This document shows positions 11,131 through 22,520 of a DNA stretch of 64,000 nucleotides, piece after piece; position 1 is the stretch's first letter; each line of letters opens with the position of its first letter. A program made the translations under genes and the position numbers. The stretch covers positions 4,442,218-4,506,217 of the forward strand of contig CM037837.1 in the NCBI GenBank assembly GCA_021234535.1, written 5' to 3'. Below the pieces are notes generated by a model. It was given only the letters and a program-made list of their open reading frames with translations, was not told where the DNA came from and did no database searches. This stretch comes from Stichopus chloronotus. Taxonomy: Eukaryota > Echinodermata > Holothuroidea > Aspidochirotida > Stichopodidae.

Positions 11131-13747
11131 ATAAACAAATACATGGTAAGCCTACAGTAAGAGAGCTTCTTTGTTTAGAAAAGGAATACACAGAAGTTGG
11201 GTTTGTAGTTATAAAACTATTTTTTCTCTCTCAAATGACACTGTATGTACAGTATACTGTACTACATAGGTCTTAATTTTATTTGTGACTCAACCGATCA
11301 CATCATTCAAGACTGTATGTTACAATTTACACAGTATATGTATGTATTACTGTTGATGTGAGGAATTCATGACAAAAGTTGGATACGATCGCGTACAGCT
11401 CGTGTTTATGTCGCACAGTATGCACACAATACATAAGTAAACAGTGCGCCAAGTTACCGTAACACAGCATGAGAAAAAGAGAGAAATAACACTGGAATTG
11501 ACGCATGTACATCACACAGAGACCCGTCCAATTCCACAGGACAATAAAATATGATTACAAAATTTTTGTTTTGGGAATTTTAGGAATACTTTGATCTGCA
11601 AGAAATGCCCATTTTGAAGAAGGTACAATGTAGGCTACTAGAGCACTGTTGTATGGAAGTTCACTAAATGCAACTTTTACAACAAATACAGGGTAGCATG
11701 TACAGTACGCATTTCAGTTGAAGCACTGTATTTGCCAGGAGTAAGGACCACTCATACATGTACTACATGTACAGCACCACCCCTCTTGTCAGAATACAGT
11801 GCATGATTGATGTACATCCACTTCCATAACAGGGTACTGTATGTATAATATAAAAACAAACTCTTCAAGCTGTTATCTGCAATGTTTACAATTGTGAGAT
11901 TTACAGCATCTACAATATGCATGTCTACACACATAAACCACAGCAATGAGATTTAATATTAAACTGGCTTACTGTAATAGCACTACACACTTACACAGTT
12001 TCAAAATCATGGAAGCTTTGTCATAAGTTATGTGTTTTCAACCAACACCAATGCACACTGTACTGTACATTGAGTAACGCCTATAGCATTGTATGGCTTC
12101 CTTGTCCAACTCTTCAAAATTTTACTGCGAGTTTCAGTTCATACTGAAGACCTGTGTATGCTGTTGCCAAAGCAAATAATACACAATAAAATAGAGCCAA
12201 TTTAATACATCTAGAGTAGCATTTAACTTCAAGACTGCAGTATTAAAACACATTTTGGCAGGATTTGTACAGGTCCTTAGGACAGCTGTGAGAGAGTGTC
12301 ATCTGAGCTTCTTGCACTGCAGTACATATACAGTAGTACAGTACAGTAAATGGCATTAGACACTCAGAGGAGCGTGAAGATATTACAGCATACCTCTACT
12401 TCACTGTGTAAATTCTTAACTCGAGAACTTAAACTGTCCTGCAACTAATCTCCTACTCAGTAACCGAGAAGCTACTGTAAGTGTCAATAAATGCAATTTC
12501 AGTTTGGGACAAACAGCAGAAGTACAGTATGTACCATTATTGTACATCTACACCTGTACTGCAGTATTTACATATTGGTGCAAATTTATACTCAAAAGGA
12601 TACCAGCATCTGATACTCACATCACAGTGTTGACTTACATACTGTAGATCTACAGTACTGTACAGTACATCTGAACTGGAAGGTACGGGGAGGTGGGGGA
12701 ACAGGCAAATAAAATCACAAAGACATCTACTAGACAAGATCCAATTTTAATCCCCAAAATATGAATCATGAGAGAAACATTTCTGTCATCAATTGTAATG
12801 ACTTCTGGGTGGCATGGATACTGATCTCTACTTACAGTATGGAACACTGTACACTGTATGCTACGCTGTCTGTAGAGAATATCCTAAGGGACACTTGCTT
12901 GTTCACAAAACATTGATGGCTAAGTGTCCAAAGTGAAACTCATGAATTATTTTCGATGACATGGCACCTCCAGGCTTCATCGAAGACTTGGTTTAATCAT
13001 TTACCAGGGTATCATTAAGATTTGCCGCCTTCTGAGACTCTGAAGACAAGACTGAATAAACTCCAAACATCATGTAATGGATAGACCTACTGTACACTTA
13101 GGTGTAGAACATGTCATGCAGCAAACAGAATGTAAGGCAAAGCTATAGGCTTTACTGTACACAGTGAAACAAATTTTGCAGAAAGTGTTTCAATGTGACT
13201 TCGGGTTACTGCTTTCAGAGGTCACCCTGGAAGTGAAGCATTTATGTTTTCTTGGCCAACTGATGGATGACAGCCATGTCAGAGAAAATTTATAGTGACT
13301 TGTTTCATCTTTCAGTTATTCCACAAACTTCAAACAAATGAACTCATTCTATGCCTTCCCGAAACATGCCAAATACTGAACACTATGAATTAGAATACTA
13401 GACTACGAAGTATGAAAACTGCAGTGAGAAACGATCTAAAATTTTCACCCAGTTTAAAATTGGAAATTGGTCAGAGCAACCCTTTTCAGTGAAAGAGTTA
13501 CTGTAACAGTAATGACAACATACTGTATAGGTTGCAGAGTTAATAGTGAAGGTTACTTGTATGGCTCATAACTTACTGGAAAGTATTGTTTTAATTATCA
13601 TACTGTAGTGCTAATGTTGAATTTTAAGCTATTTCAACTGTCTATCTGTGGACAGGCACTCAAAATTTATATGTAAAATACTCCACAGTCCAAAAAGTTA
13701 CATTGCAATTCCAAATTTATTCATGAATAAAATAATAAAAATTGTGG
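11131..13747. other. Gene-free stretch rich in TACTGTA/TACAGTA
   Basis: No exon or complete transposon recognised. The words TACAGTA and TACTGTA are strikingly frequent: I count ten between 12301 and 12860, including the run agtactgtacagtac at about 12654-12668. The open frames here are short and featureless. Confidence 0.55.
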
Positions 13748-13900
13748 AAGGGCAGTGGCCAGACATGCACACACACAATTGCCAGATGCTAGCCCACAGT
13801 CAATACGGCAATGTATAGGTTATGTGAGGTTGTACGTTGCTAGTGAATTCCAAAACCAAGAAGTTTTGGGGAGTTCCATACATGTACGGTACAGCTATGG
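13748..13900 (+). repeat. Dispersed repeat 'AATTGCCAGATGCTAG', copy 1
   Basis: Contains ggaagggcagtggccaga, a CA run, aattgccagatgctag, then a block ending near 'ggttatgtgaggt'. The same order of blocks appears inverted at about 52790-52925 and directly at about 57275-57420. The element family is not recognised. Confidence 0.75.
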
Positions 13901-14361
13901 CTGTGGTACGGATGTCCCTGGAAATAAGAAACACCACACAAAAGTAAAACAACACTCTGAGCTTAATCCCTTTATGAACTGAAAGTTATCCAGCAGGAGA
14001 AAATCTAATAGGATTAGCATAAATTAACCTTCTTGTAGTAACTCCTTATCAACTGCACTTCCCTGCTACAACAAAGTCATGAAAGTGACATTTCATACCT
14101 GTATACATTAAGTATTGTAGTATAATACACGTACTGGTAACTACCAGTTTAAATCAATTTAAGTGGTTTCTCATGTCACATCAAGTTTGGAAAGTAAGCT
14201 TGTAAGTGCAGACATGACCAAACATGAAGGTAAGTGGTAGCAGCACAAGCCCATGTTCCAATATAATACAATGTTGCACATAACACAATGTAGCAATATA
14301 ACACAATGTAGAGTGACACAACTTAAAACCAATCTTCCAATGATTGTTTTCATTCAAACCT
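13901..14361. other. Gene-free stretch
   Basis: Nothing recognised apart from a short 'ataacacaatgtagcaatat' type direct repetition near 14280-14312. Confidence 0.45.
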
Positions 14362-14554
14362 ACAATCTTGGACAAAATTGTTGGGACACTTTGTCGTATG
14401 TTGCAAATATAATACTGAATTTTAGGTGAGAGGATAACAAGAAACCCCTTCCCAATGTTGCGCTATAGAAGTGAATGTACCCTTTGAACAGCAATACTAT
14501 AGCCAACATTGAAAGGGGGCGCGGGGTGTCCCAAGGTATTTTGTCCAAGATTGT
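14362..14554. mobile_element. MITE with 28-base TIRs, copy 1
   Basis: The left end acaatcttggacaaaattg with ttgggacac is mirrored at the right end by gtgtccc..attttgtccaagattgt. The same element recurs at 16126-16325. CT occurs on both sides of this copy and AG on both sides of the other, consistent with a 2-base target duplication. There is no coding capacity. The superfamily is unclear. Confidence 0.85.
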
Positions 14555-16125
14555 CTGAGTTTTTTGGGAGCAATTTTGGAGCGAAATTTCGAAAGAAAAT
14601 TGAACATTTTTGGACAAGGTGCATCATAAAAATTAGTTTTCGGGGCCTATGGGTCTGGGGATTTTCAAATGAAAGTATTCTGAATTTCGACTATGAACAT
14701 AACAAGTTTAACTTTAATTTTGGGGGTTTATTTGTATATGTTTTGTTGGAAAGGAGTGATCATGAATGAATAGATCGTTTCATGGTTTTGTATGCGGACA
14801 GAAATAGTTGCGTTTAGAAATAACATTGATGGGCAGCTGTTGCATTGCATTGCAACAGGAGTGTTACTGCAATTGTAGAATGCTGGTAGGAATCCCAGTT
14901 GTAATATATTCTGAAGTAGCTCCACGTTCTACCAAAATGCGTTAAAGTCAGAACTGTAGATTCAGCTTAATATTAAAATAAATGGTAGAACGTTAGTAAA
15001 GGCTGGTTTTTTACCTTTTCGGCCGCTAAATCAAGATTTGTGACTGCACTTTTTACATTGCATGAAGCTGGTAACATATGTAATCTTCAGTCTTGTAATC
15101 TACGCAATTTTTCCACAGGTTGCTTAAATTTTCCTGTCAAAACATTTGGTAGAACGTGGGTTTCATTAACCTATACTGTCGGACGCTGTTGTTAGGTCTA
15201 AGTCAGCTTGGATGGGGAGGCCGGGGTTCGATTCACGGTATGACCATAGTGTTTTTCACGGCTCAATTACCCATTTATAAAGTCAAATGTCTGTCAACTT
15301 CTCATTTTTCATTCATTCATATACAGCATAAGGTAATATGTATATGTATATTAATACAATGATATAGCTCTAACAACAAATATGTACTCTGAAGTCCGTT
15401 GAAACTGCTTAAAATGACTGACATATTACAGTGCACCATGTACGGTACAATAGAATGGGTACCACAATGTCACTGTTATGTGAATATGAGCAAACGTCAC
15501 ATTTATTAAATTTGCATTTTAGAGGTTTATTTTGTATAGTGATAGTACACTTTTTTACACAGATTAACCTGCAAGTCAGTCCTAATAGACATTAAGTGTA
15601 GTTACTTTAATACCAGACACCACGTCATCACTGTGAACAATTTGAATAAATAAGACATATACATCGATCTTCTTCAACGGACCACTCACATGTTATTTTT
15701 TGGGGGGTATTTTTTGTTTTTGTTTGTTTTTTTTTCTTCGTTACCTGTCTCAATATCAGAGTTTGAGCCGAAAGTACGTCAGTTGTATCATACAAAATGT
15801 TTTAAAGTAGTTTCATGGTCGACAAGATGCATTGGAGTTATAATGTTACCTCCCCAATGACTGCATTTTATTTAGCACATTTAGTGCCAATACATCAATT
15901 TGACTGACTTATTCCTCCCCTTACTCCGTAATAACATTGACAACATTCACACAATAATGTTATTACAGTAAACCAACTTCAATATAGGCCCCAAACATGC
16001 CGAACATGCACTGCTGACGTTTCTTGTTGCAAGGAAGATCACCCCCCATTTTGCCGTTTAACTTGTTTCAAATTGACGATTTTTCCTGTGAACCGCGCAT
16101 GCTTCTAACCCCTCGAAATTCTCAG
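14555..16125. other. Gene-free stretch between the two MITE copies
   Basis: AT-rich sequence with no supported exon. A weak RNA polymerase III B-box-like string (gggttcgattcacgg, about 15224-15238) is present without a convincing tRNA or SINE body. T/G-rich runs occur at about 15699-15735. Confidence 0.5.
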
Positions 16126-16325
16126 ACAATCTTGGACAAAATTGTTGGGACACTTTGTCGTATGTTGCAAATATAATACTGAATTTTAGGTGAGAGGATA
16201 ACAAGAAACCCCGTGCCCCTTCCCAATGTTGCGATATAGAAGTGAATGTACCCTTTGAACAGCAATACTATAGCCAACATTGAAAGGGGGCGCGGGGTGT
16301 CCCAAGGTATTTTGTCCAAGATTGT
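16126..16325. mobile_element. MITE with 28-base TIRs, copy 2
   Basis: Nearly identical to the element at 14362-14554 in the same orientation, with a 7-base insertion (gtgcccc region near 16212). The termini acaatcttggacaaaattg and attttgtccaagattgt are conserved. AG flanks both ends. The high identity suggests recent copying. Confidence 0.85.
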
Positions 16326-16839
16326 AGCTCTCACTCCTACTTGTTTAACACTCCCAACCAAACCAATGAAACAAACATGTGTTACTGACATCATCACAAG
16401 TCTACATATATTGAACCACCAAAGTAAACAGAGTAGTTTGGCAGTCAAGAACGTCTTTTTAAGCTACATTAGTTCAATTACTGTAAAAATGCACACTTGC
16501 AAAACATCAGTTGGTATTGATCTGGACTATTCCAATCTGATTGTTGTCCTAGAACCGTATTTAACTGAGTGTGAAGTAATGACCTTTAAAGTGTCTTCAG
16601 AAACCATTTTTATATACTTTGAATTTCCTCTGTGTCAAGAGCACCAAGGTTACCAACTTTGCATTGCTCCCCTTAGTACCTAACCTCACTTTTTGAGATT
16701 CTCACTTTAATATTGAGATAATGACATGGTTATAGCGTACAGTAGCACAAACAGAACTCTTTGTAATGGGAAATTGATTTGCAGAGACACACTCGTGGGT
16801 AATTTCATAGTTCTATAGATGCAACAGATTATGACTCAC

Positions 16840-17059
16840 CAGTACATATCCTCTGTTGCAAACCTGGTTCGAGATAGCTGCCGTCCACGGGTCATCTACA
16901 ACGGCACTCTGAATGACCTCATGGGGCTTACTGCTGACCTCTTGAAGGGTAACTAAGTACATATCGGGGCAATCCTTGGTGTGGATCCATACTAAATCCT
17001 TCAAGATGTCACCTTCTGGGGGATCTAAAGTTGCCACATTCCATGTAAACATGGCAATC
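16840..17059 (-). CDS. Inositol polyphosphate 5-phosphatase (INPP5J/K-type), catalytic-domain exon
   Basis: This exon encodes the start of a 5-phosphatase catalytic domain, an enzyme fold that removes the 5-phosphate of phosphoinositides and inositol phosphates. Read on the minus strand, it begins after the acceptor catgtgcag (G at 17060) and ends before the donor gtgagt (16839-16834). It is 220 bases: one base completing a codon, then 73 codons. Visible motifs are F-T-W-N-V near its start and L-Q-E about 35 residues later, the Asn and Glu that bind the metal ion in this family, then D-P-W and G-Y-V-L. The spacing and the D-P-W fit INPP5J/INPP5K better than SHIP or OCRL types, but paralogue choice is not certain. 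The later motifs (W-G-N-K-G-G, G-D-L-N, P-T-Y-K) were not found in the window, so the gene probably continues beyond base 1. Confidence 0.85.
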
Positions 17060-19234
17060 CTGCACATGTATGTGAAGAAATGAACAGAAAATATTTAGCA
17101 CAGTTAGTATCTTTTGGATCATACTGCACAATAGTTTACAAAAGGTGGTTTGAAGTTGAAAAAATTTTTAGAAAGGTTGATAAATCAATATGAAAAAAAT
17201 TGCTACATATAATGCAGAGTGTAACATTCATTGGGCCAGATTGGGCCTCACATTATGATAGGCTTTATGCTAAGGGGAAAATATTTCTAGTGCTTCCACT
17301 CAATGAGAATTCAAGGAGGGTCCCTTTCAGGCCCATCTAGGAACATTCCAAGAAATATAATGAAGAGTAAAGTAAGCATCTAACCACATGGGGAACAAAC
17401 GGTCTAAATTGGCCACTTGCTTTGGTTTGTGATGTCAATGGTATGGTCTGGTGCAGGGACAAGATACATACTGTAGTTCCCCTAATGTCATGCACCACCT
17501 ACTTCAGGTGATCATGTATCAAATAAATCTGAGCAGTCAGCTGTTTGACTTGTGTCCACCTACTGTAACAACAAAAGACAATATCACATAAAATATAAAG
17601 TAGATATAAGAAGCTAATAATTGACCATAAAATAAATTGGCATTCAGTCACTCAATACATCTCAGTAACACCTTCATTAAATCAATTCAAAGTACATAAT
17701 GTTACAAAAGAGTAAGATTGATAGATACAGCAAATGTAAAATATACTTTCTTTCTGCAATATTGAAATGCAAACAATGAAAACAGTTAATAACCTTGTGA
17801 CATTTGATACACTTATGAGAAACAATACCTGCATTACTGACAACCACTTTCATTTCTTTGGTAAGAATGAGGTGCATGAAAAGGGGGCAAAGCCATCATA
17901 ACAGTAAAGGCCAGCTAAAATTGTCCAATCTGAATCCATTAATGGATGCAAAATATCACCTAGCAAATCAATTCACCTTATCCAAGGCATCGATGAACGA
18001 AAGCAAACATGCTGCTATTCTAGTAAGATCTAGTTACTATTACGTATGAAGGTGCTTGCAGTATATATGCTAATTCAAGGGATCCACATCCTTTTACCAA
18101 GTAGCGAAATATCCCTAAGAACAGGGTAAAAGAACCAGACATTAAAAACTTATCCATCATTTTCTTCCATCAATTTTGTTCCACTGCAGCAGACAAAGAG
18201 ATATATATACTGTAAAGCCTGCCTAGAATTGTTGCGGCCTCACAAAGTATTTCATAACACTAGGGAAGCATTGATTGTGTCTGGTAAGTGGCCTTACAGT
18301 TCACGTGTTACATCTCTTGTGTTCATTGCTTTGTTCATGTGCTTTCTCATTCTTTATTTCCTCTCAAAAGTTCAATGCAACATTTTACTTGATTGGTAAA
18401 ATGACAAGTGCATTTAAGTTATTTGGTAAAAAATATAACTCAAAACAAACACCTTCCATTAAAAAAAGCAAGAAATAAACGAACTTTAAGTGCAGGTAGC
18501 CCTGACATTGAGCACACACACATCGGAACACGGCCATGCTTTTTGTGTGGTGGCAGTATACTGTAAGTTTTCTCCCTTTTTTCCAAAACTTACCTACAAT
18601 GTCGCTGTCACAGTTTTCACTACCATGAAACTGTATTGCTGTCATGAAAATTGTAGTAGACAACTACTGTAATGCATTACAATGACATTTGACACCAGTT
18701 AGTTTAAGGGGGCAAACTGGTAGGTATTTTAAACGACTTCCACTTTGGGGAGAATTTGTTGGAAACAAATTGCAAAGGAGGCAAAACGACTGGTAACCAT
18801 TAATATAGCCCTCTATGCTAATTCTTGAATGGCTCTTTTTCATCGTGTGATACCATTTTTTGTTGTTGAATTTTATGCTGGTGAAAATTTGGAATTGGTG
18901 ACCACAAGTGACGTAAACAAGTGTATCAGACAACTGAAATAGTTATTATAGGGTCTGTGTCTACTTCTTTTAATCTTGATTTATTGGGGGATTGTTTTTA
19001 TTTTTTTCATTTTAATCTCACAAAGTTGTGTACATTTTGTGAAAACCTGTGGAGTGAAACAAGAGAAGGTAAACCTGCAAAAGGGAAGAGGTTAGAAGAG
19101 AATCTGAGCCAATGATGTTAAGGTAACAGTTGCATGACAGTCCTAACCATAACCCACTACACTATGAGAGCAAATTTGGCAGAACATATTGAAAGATAAA
19201 TTTATACAATACATCCCCAGTCCCCAAGCCCTGT

Positions 19235-19288
19235 AATATATACGCTACCCCTATGTATATACGCTAACCCTATAGTATATACGCTATT
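19235..19288. repeat. Three-copy 18-base tandem repeat
   Basis: The word tatatacgcta followed by acccctat-like bases occurs three times with a spacing of 18 (from about 19237, 19255 and 19273). Confidence 0.85.
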
Positions 19289-19809
19289 GCTGGCAGTACG
19301 ACCAGTGCTCATTCAAGCATCACTGTCTATTGAGTGCGTGTGGCCATGGAATTTGAGCCTAAACACTTTTGCAGCGTAACACGTTGCTCGTAAGTTATAA
19401 GTCTTGATGCAGTACTGATGTGATATTCAGCAACAATCATGAAAAATACTAAAACAAGCAATGAGAAGAGAATTGCAAGATTTTGATTTGTCAAAATAAA
19501 ATAGGGACGACGACTTATTTCCTAAGTTAAAACAAAATAATTAACTGTAAGCGGGTGATTGGCTTCAGCTTACGGAGCAACTGCAGAATACAACGTCCTG
19601 GTGAAACAGTAACGATGAAAAATCTTGGAGGGGAACTGCACTGTGGTTCTCCCTTGTGCTTCCAGTAGAAATCTTGTGCATAACCCTAAGCTTTCTATGT
19701 TGGATGCATCTGCACTAGCTATATTATTCAAACTTTTTGGTTAAGTCCCATAGTTTAAGTTAGTGGTGATGCAGTCGCATTTTTTATAGTCACCTGTGTT
19801 ATGAGCTTT

Positions 19810-20265
19810 CCATCCACAGTGGAGGCGCAGTCGCAGTCCCAGTGGTAGAGGATCGAATACTTTGTTGAAAACATTAGTCTTACTCCACTGATTCTACAAT
19901 CTGGGTGGAGGTGCAGTCGCAGTCCAAGTTGTGGCTGATCGAGTATTTTGTTGAAAACAACATAAGTCTACTGATTCTACAATCTGAGTGGAGGTGCAGT
20001 CGCAGTTCCATTGGTAGCTAACAACATTCTAAGTCCACTGATTCTATCATCTGAGTGGATGCGCAGTCGCAGTCACAGTGGTAGCTAACAAGGAGTGACC
20101 ATTTTGTGAATGACTCAACATGTGATTGGGATACACTTTTGCTTAAAAATACTCTAAATTCACTGGGCCTCCAGTGTGGTGTGGAAGCGCAGTCGCAGTC
20201 CCGGTGGTCATTCATCCACAAAATATACATGTACGATTCACTGTGACTACGACTGCACCTCCGGA
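19810..20265. repeat. Array of GTGGAGGTGCAGTCGCAGTC cores
   Basis: A core of about 28 bases containing GCAGTCGCAGT starts near 19819, 19905, 19988, 20055 and 20181. An inverted relative (cactgtgactacgactgcac) is at 20239-20262. The cores are much better conserved than the spacers, and spacing varies from 67 to 126 bases. Parts of the spacers (ccactgattcta, ttgttgaaaaca) are also shared, so the array arose by tandem duplication. Confidence 0.85.
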
Positions 20266-20864
20266 GTCTTAGTTATATGTCTTGGAGAGACGTTGTATTC
20301 TGCAGTTGTACCCAGCTTACATTTCCACATTCAGTTTCTGGCACACAATTCAATTTTTGTCATCATTCTGTCTAGAGTCCAGACACCATTAACTACTGTC
20401 TGTCGCCTAAGTTAGGGCGGCAGTAAGGCTAATGCGCAATACTAGGTAGGCCCAGCCAAGAGGAAGTTCAGCCCATGGATATACTCACTAACTTCAGTGC
20501 TAAAATTAAAAAGTAACAAGCCTAGGGCTAAGTAGTAAATATAGCCTAAGGTTAGGACTAACTTAATAGTCCATAGTCCCATACTAGTTACTACTGACTG
20601 GCCGAGTCTGCCGTGCAGTACAGAAGGTCTACCTCATCTAACGTTAACTTAATAAGCAGTATTATATTAACTAAAGTAAGTAGCTCTTACTTCTTAGAGT
20701 CCTACCTTAAATCTGTGGTCGACATCATGTAAAAACAGTTATGCAAGGTCGTGGATTTATGTCATAGCAGCATCACAACGGGTAACTTCTATTTCATCGT
20801 CTCCTAGGTACTGGCGCCCAAAAGAAATTACCAACACGATCGATTTGCGGAATGTTTAACTTAC

Positions 20865-20905
20865 AGTGCAAGCGGAATGCCCAATTTCGCTACTGGCGGT
20901 ACCAT
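20865..20905 (-). CDS. Candidate first coding exon of the 5-phosphatase gene
   Basis: On the minus strand an ATG in a good start context (cccATGG, A at 20905) opens 13 codons plus two bases, ending at a strong donor gtaagt (20864-20859). The next supported exon starts with a single base that completes a codon, so the two join in frame and give L-I-A-M-F-T-W-N-V across the junction. A very short N-terminal extension before the catalytic core is usual for INPP5K-like proteins. An in-frame upstream ATG exists at 20935, preceded by an in-frame TAG, so ten further residues are possible. The evidence is phase, donor and start context only; the encoded residues are not recognisably conserved. Confidence 0.45.
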
Positions 20906-20939
20906 GGGATGGTGTGTATTTGTTATTACGTACATTTTA

Positions 20940-21140
20940 TACTATCTTCGTAGTGTAAACATTACATACACTCAAAGATTCTTTGATAGTGCTGTGAACC
21001 ACAGAACTGTACATTAACTGGATTGGGTGAGCTTCTCTTTTCAACAGCGACGCAACAATGATGACGTCTACAGTGAAGACAACCGATCGGAATCCACTGT
21101 TTGGGTGTCGCAACATGGCCGACATGGAAAGCCAAAGGGA
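20940..21140 (-). promoter_or_regulatory. Possible promoter region of the 5-phosphatase gene
   Basis: Upstream of the candidate first exon lie a CRE-like TGACGTC (21062-21068), a CCAAT-box-like attgg (about 21023-21027) and an ATGGCCG YY1-like string (about 21115-21121). A TATAAAA string reads on the minus strand at 20941-20935. None of these is proof of a promoter. Confidence 0.25.
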
Positions 21141-21739
21141 AAAACGAATCGTGATTTCCTGGATTAGATGTCATGGTTTTAACATCAATGCAGTGCACAA
21201 AGAGTATCCTTTCCTTTGGATCTATTACCTGCAATTCCAGAGCTGAATAAGGCAGACTTAGTTATCAGTGTTGGAGTTGAGTCGACCCAATCTGAGTCCG
21301 AGTCATTAACTTTGGAGTCCAAGTCTGAGTCCTTGATGACTGAGTCTGAGTCCTTAACATGCAGTAACTGTTCTTCTAAAGATTTCTACATAAATACCTC
21401 ATAAGGTCAAAGGTGGTGTGGAGTATAGTCAGATGCCACACTTGTCACCTGATTTCTGCCCTCCAGTGTTTTGGCATTCATTCTGCCCACGATGTAGAAA
21501 TAATGAATTAGCAAATGCTCCATTGAACACAAATAGCTTCAAATAACTGTGTTAGATGTTAAGGCTGCAGTGTGCCTTATTTAGAAAAGAAAAAAATCTT
21601 TTTTAAAAAATTGCGATCAGCTGGATGTTTTTTCTTCTCCATTGAGTGGCGACACCACTGCGACAGTTTCGGACTCTACAAATACCTTATTAGGCTTTGA
21701 TCCAGAATTGTAAAAGTGTGGGGGTGGGAGTTTTACAGG
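21141..21739. other. Intergenic stretch with a GAGTC-rich patch
   Basis: Holds the GAGTC/GAGTCCGAGTC patch at 21270-21362 and otherwise nothing recognised. It ends at the left target duplication (21732-21739) of the hAT-like element. Confidence 0.45.
21270..21362. repeat. GAGTC-rich degenerate repeat
   Basis: Repeated tgagtc(c/t)gagtc-type words. A second patch with gtctcgagtctggtctcgag lies at about 22559-22620, just beyond the hAT-like element. A similar composition is seen near 35950-36015. Confidence 0.7.
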
Positions 21740-22520
21740 CAGTGGCGGCGCTACGGGGGGGGGGCATGAGGGGGCATTTACCCCCCCAGATTTTTTCCTT
21801 GCCCCCCAGTTGCTCTCACCCTTCCTAATCAGATCTTGTACTCATCCAAAATTAATTTAATCACAAAACTATGTGTTGGCATTGGACTGAATAAGAACAG
21901 CTTCCGGGGAACCATGATTGATAAATGACTAATTTATGTTACACAGGCTGCCAGTTTAGTATCATGCCCATAGCCACTTCAACAGTAGGCCAGCCTGGTC
22001 AGACCAATTTTATCTGGAATGTTTACCGTCCAGCATAAGGGAAGGGCGGGTAGGTGGTTGTTTTCCTAAATATAGGAATGTCGTTGTTTTCCTAAATATA
22101 GGAATGGAATGGAAGTGTATGTAGCCTATGTGTGTGTGTGGGTGTGTGTATGTACTCGGTGGCACCGCGTAAATGTGAAATAGTACCCCCCAAAGAAAAA
22201 AGTTGGGAACCTTGGAGTACGGTCAACCGAAAAAGTGAATAATATAAAAATAAATAATATACCTCTCTTGGGACTTAATTTTCCATCCAGAGATATGCTT
22301 AAACCTCAGAACTTCCGGGGGCTTCGCCCCCTAGACCCCAACCGGGGCTTTGCCCCTGGACCCTACCAGGGGCCCTAAAGCGGGCCCCTGGACCCCACCA
22401 GCAAGGCCTCGCGCTTGGCGCTCGGTTTCACGCTGCGCGCGAAAATCTTTGCCCCCCAACATTTTCTTCTGCCCTCAGTTTGCCCCCCCCCCCAAGTCTG
22501 ACATTCTGGCGTCGCCACTG
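21740..22520. mobile_element. hAT-type non-autonomous transposon with 8-base target duplication
   Basis: The left end is CAGTGGCGGCGCTAC and the right end reads GTCGCCACTG, giving CAGTGGCG-type terminal inverted repeats common in the hAT superfamily. The octamer TTTACAGG directly abuts both ends (21732-21739 and 22521-22528), the 8-base duplication expected for hAT insertion. The interior is G/C-run-rich (including gggggcttcgccccct near 22318-22333) with no transposase frame. A 26-base tandem duplication lies inside at 22057-22106. Confidence 0.92.
22057..22106. repeat. Two-copy 26-base tandem repeat inside the hAT element
   Basis: gttgttttcctaaatata followed by ggaatg occurs at 22057 and again at 22083. 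Confidence 0.9.

Larger units (their letters stand above)
17060..20864 (-). other. Phosphatase intron 1 (if the upstream exon is real)
   Basis: About 3.8 kb without other recognised exons. It contains an 18-base tandem repeat (19235-19288) and the CAGTCGCAGTC array (19810-20265), listed separately. Short open frames (for example 17677-17877) end at donor-like sequence by chance and show no domain. Confidence 0.45.

Noticed and set aside
15180..15250. tRNA or SINE suggested by gggttcgattcacgg
   Set aside because: Only a B-box-like string is present. There is no convincing A box, no cloverleaf and no poly-A or repeat tail.
16246..16683. 145-residue plus-strand open frame
   Set aside because: Its first part lies inside the MITE copy at 16126-16325. 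The remainder has no recognisable domain or splice support.
17677..17877. Possible extra minus-strand phosphatase exon ending at a gtattg donor
   Set aside because: The donor is weak, there is no convincing acceptor for a sensible exon, and the product does not resemble the family.
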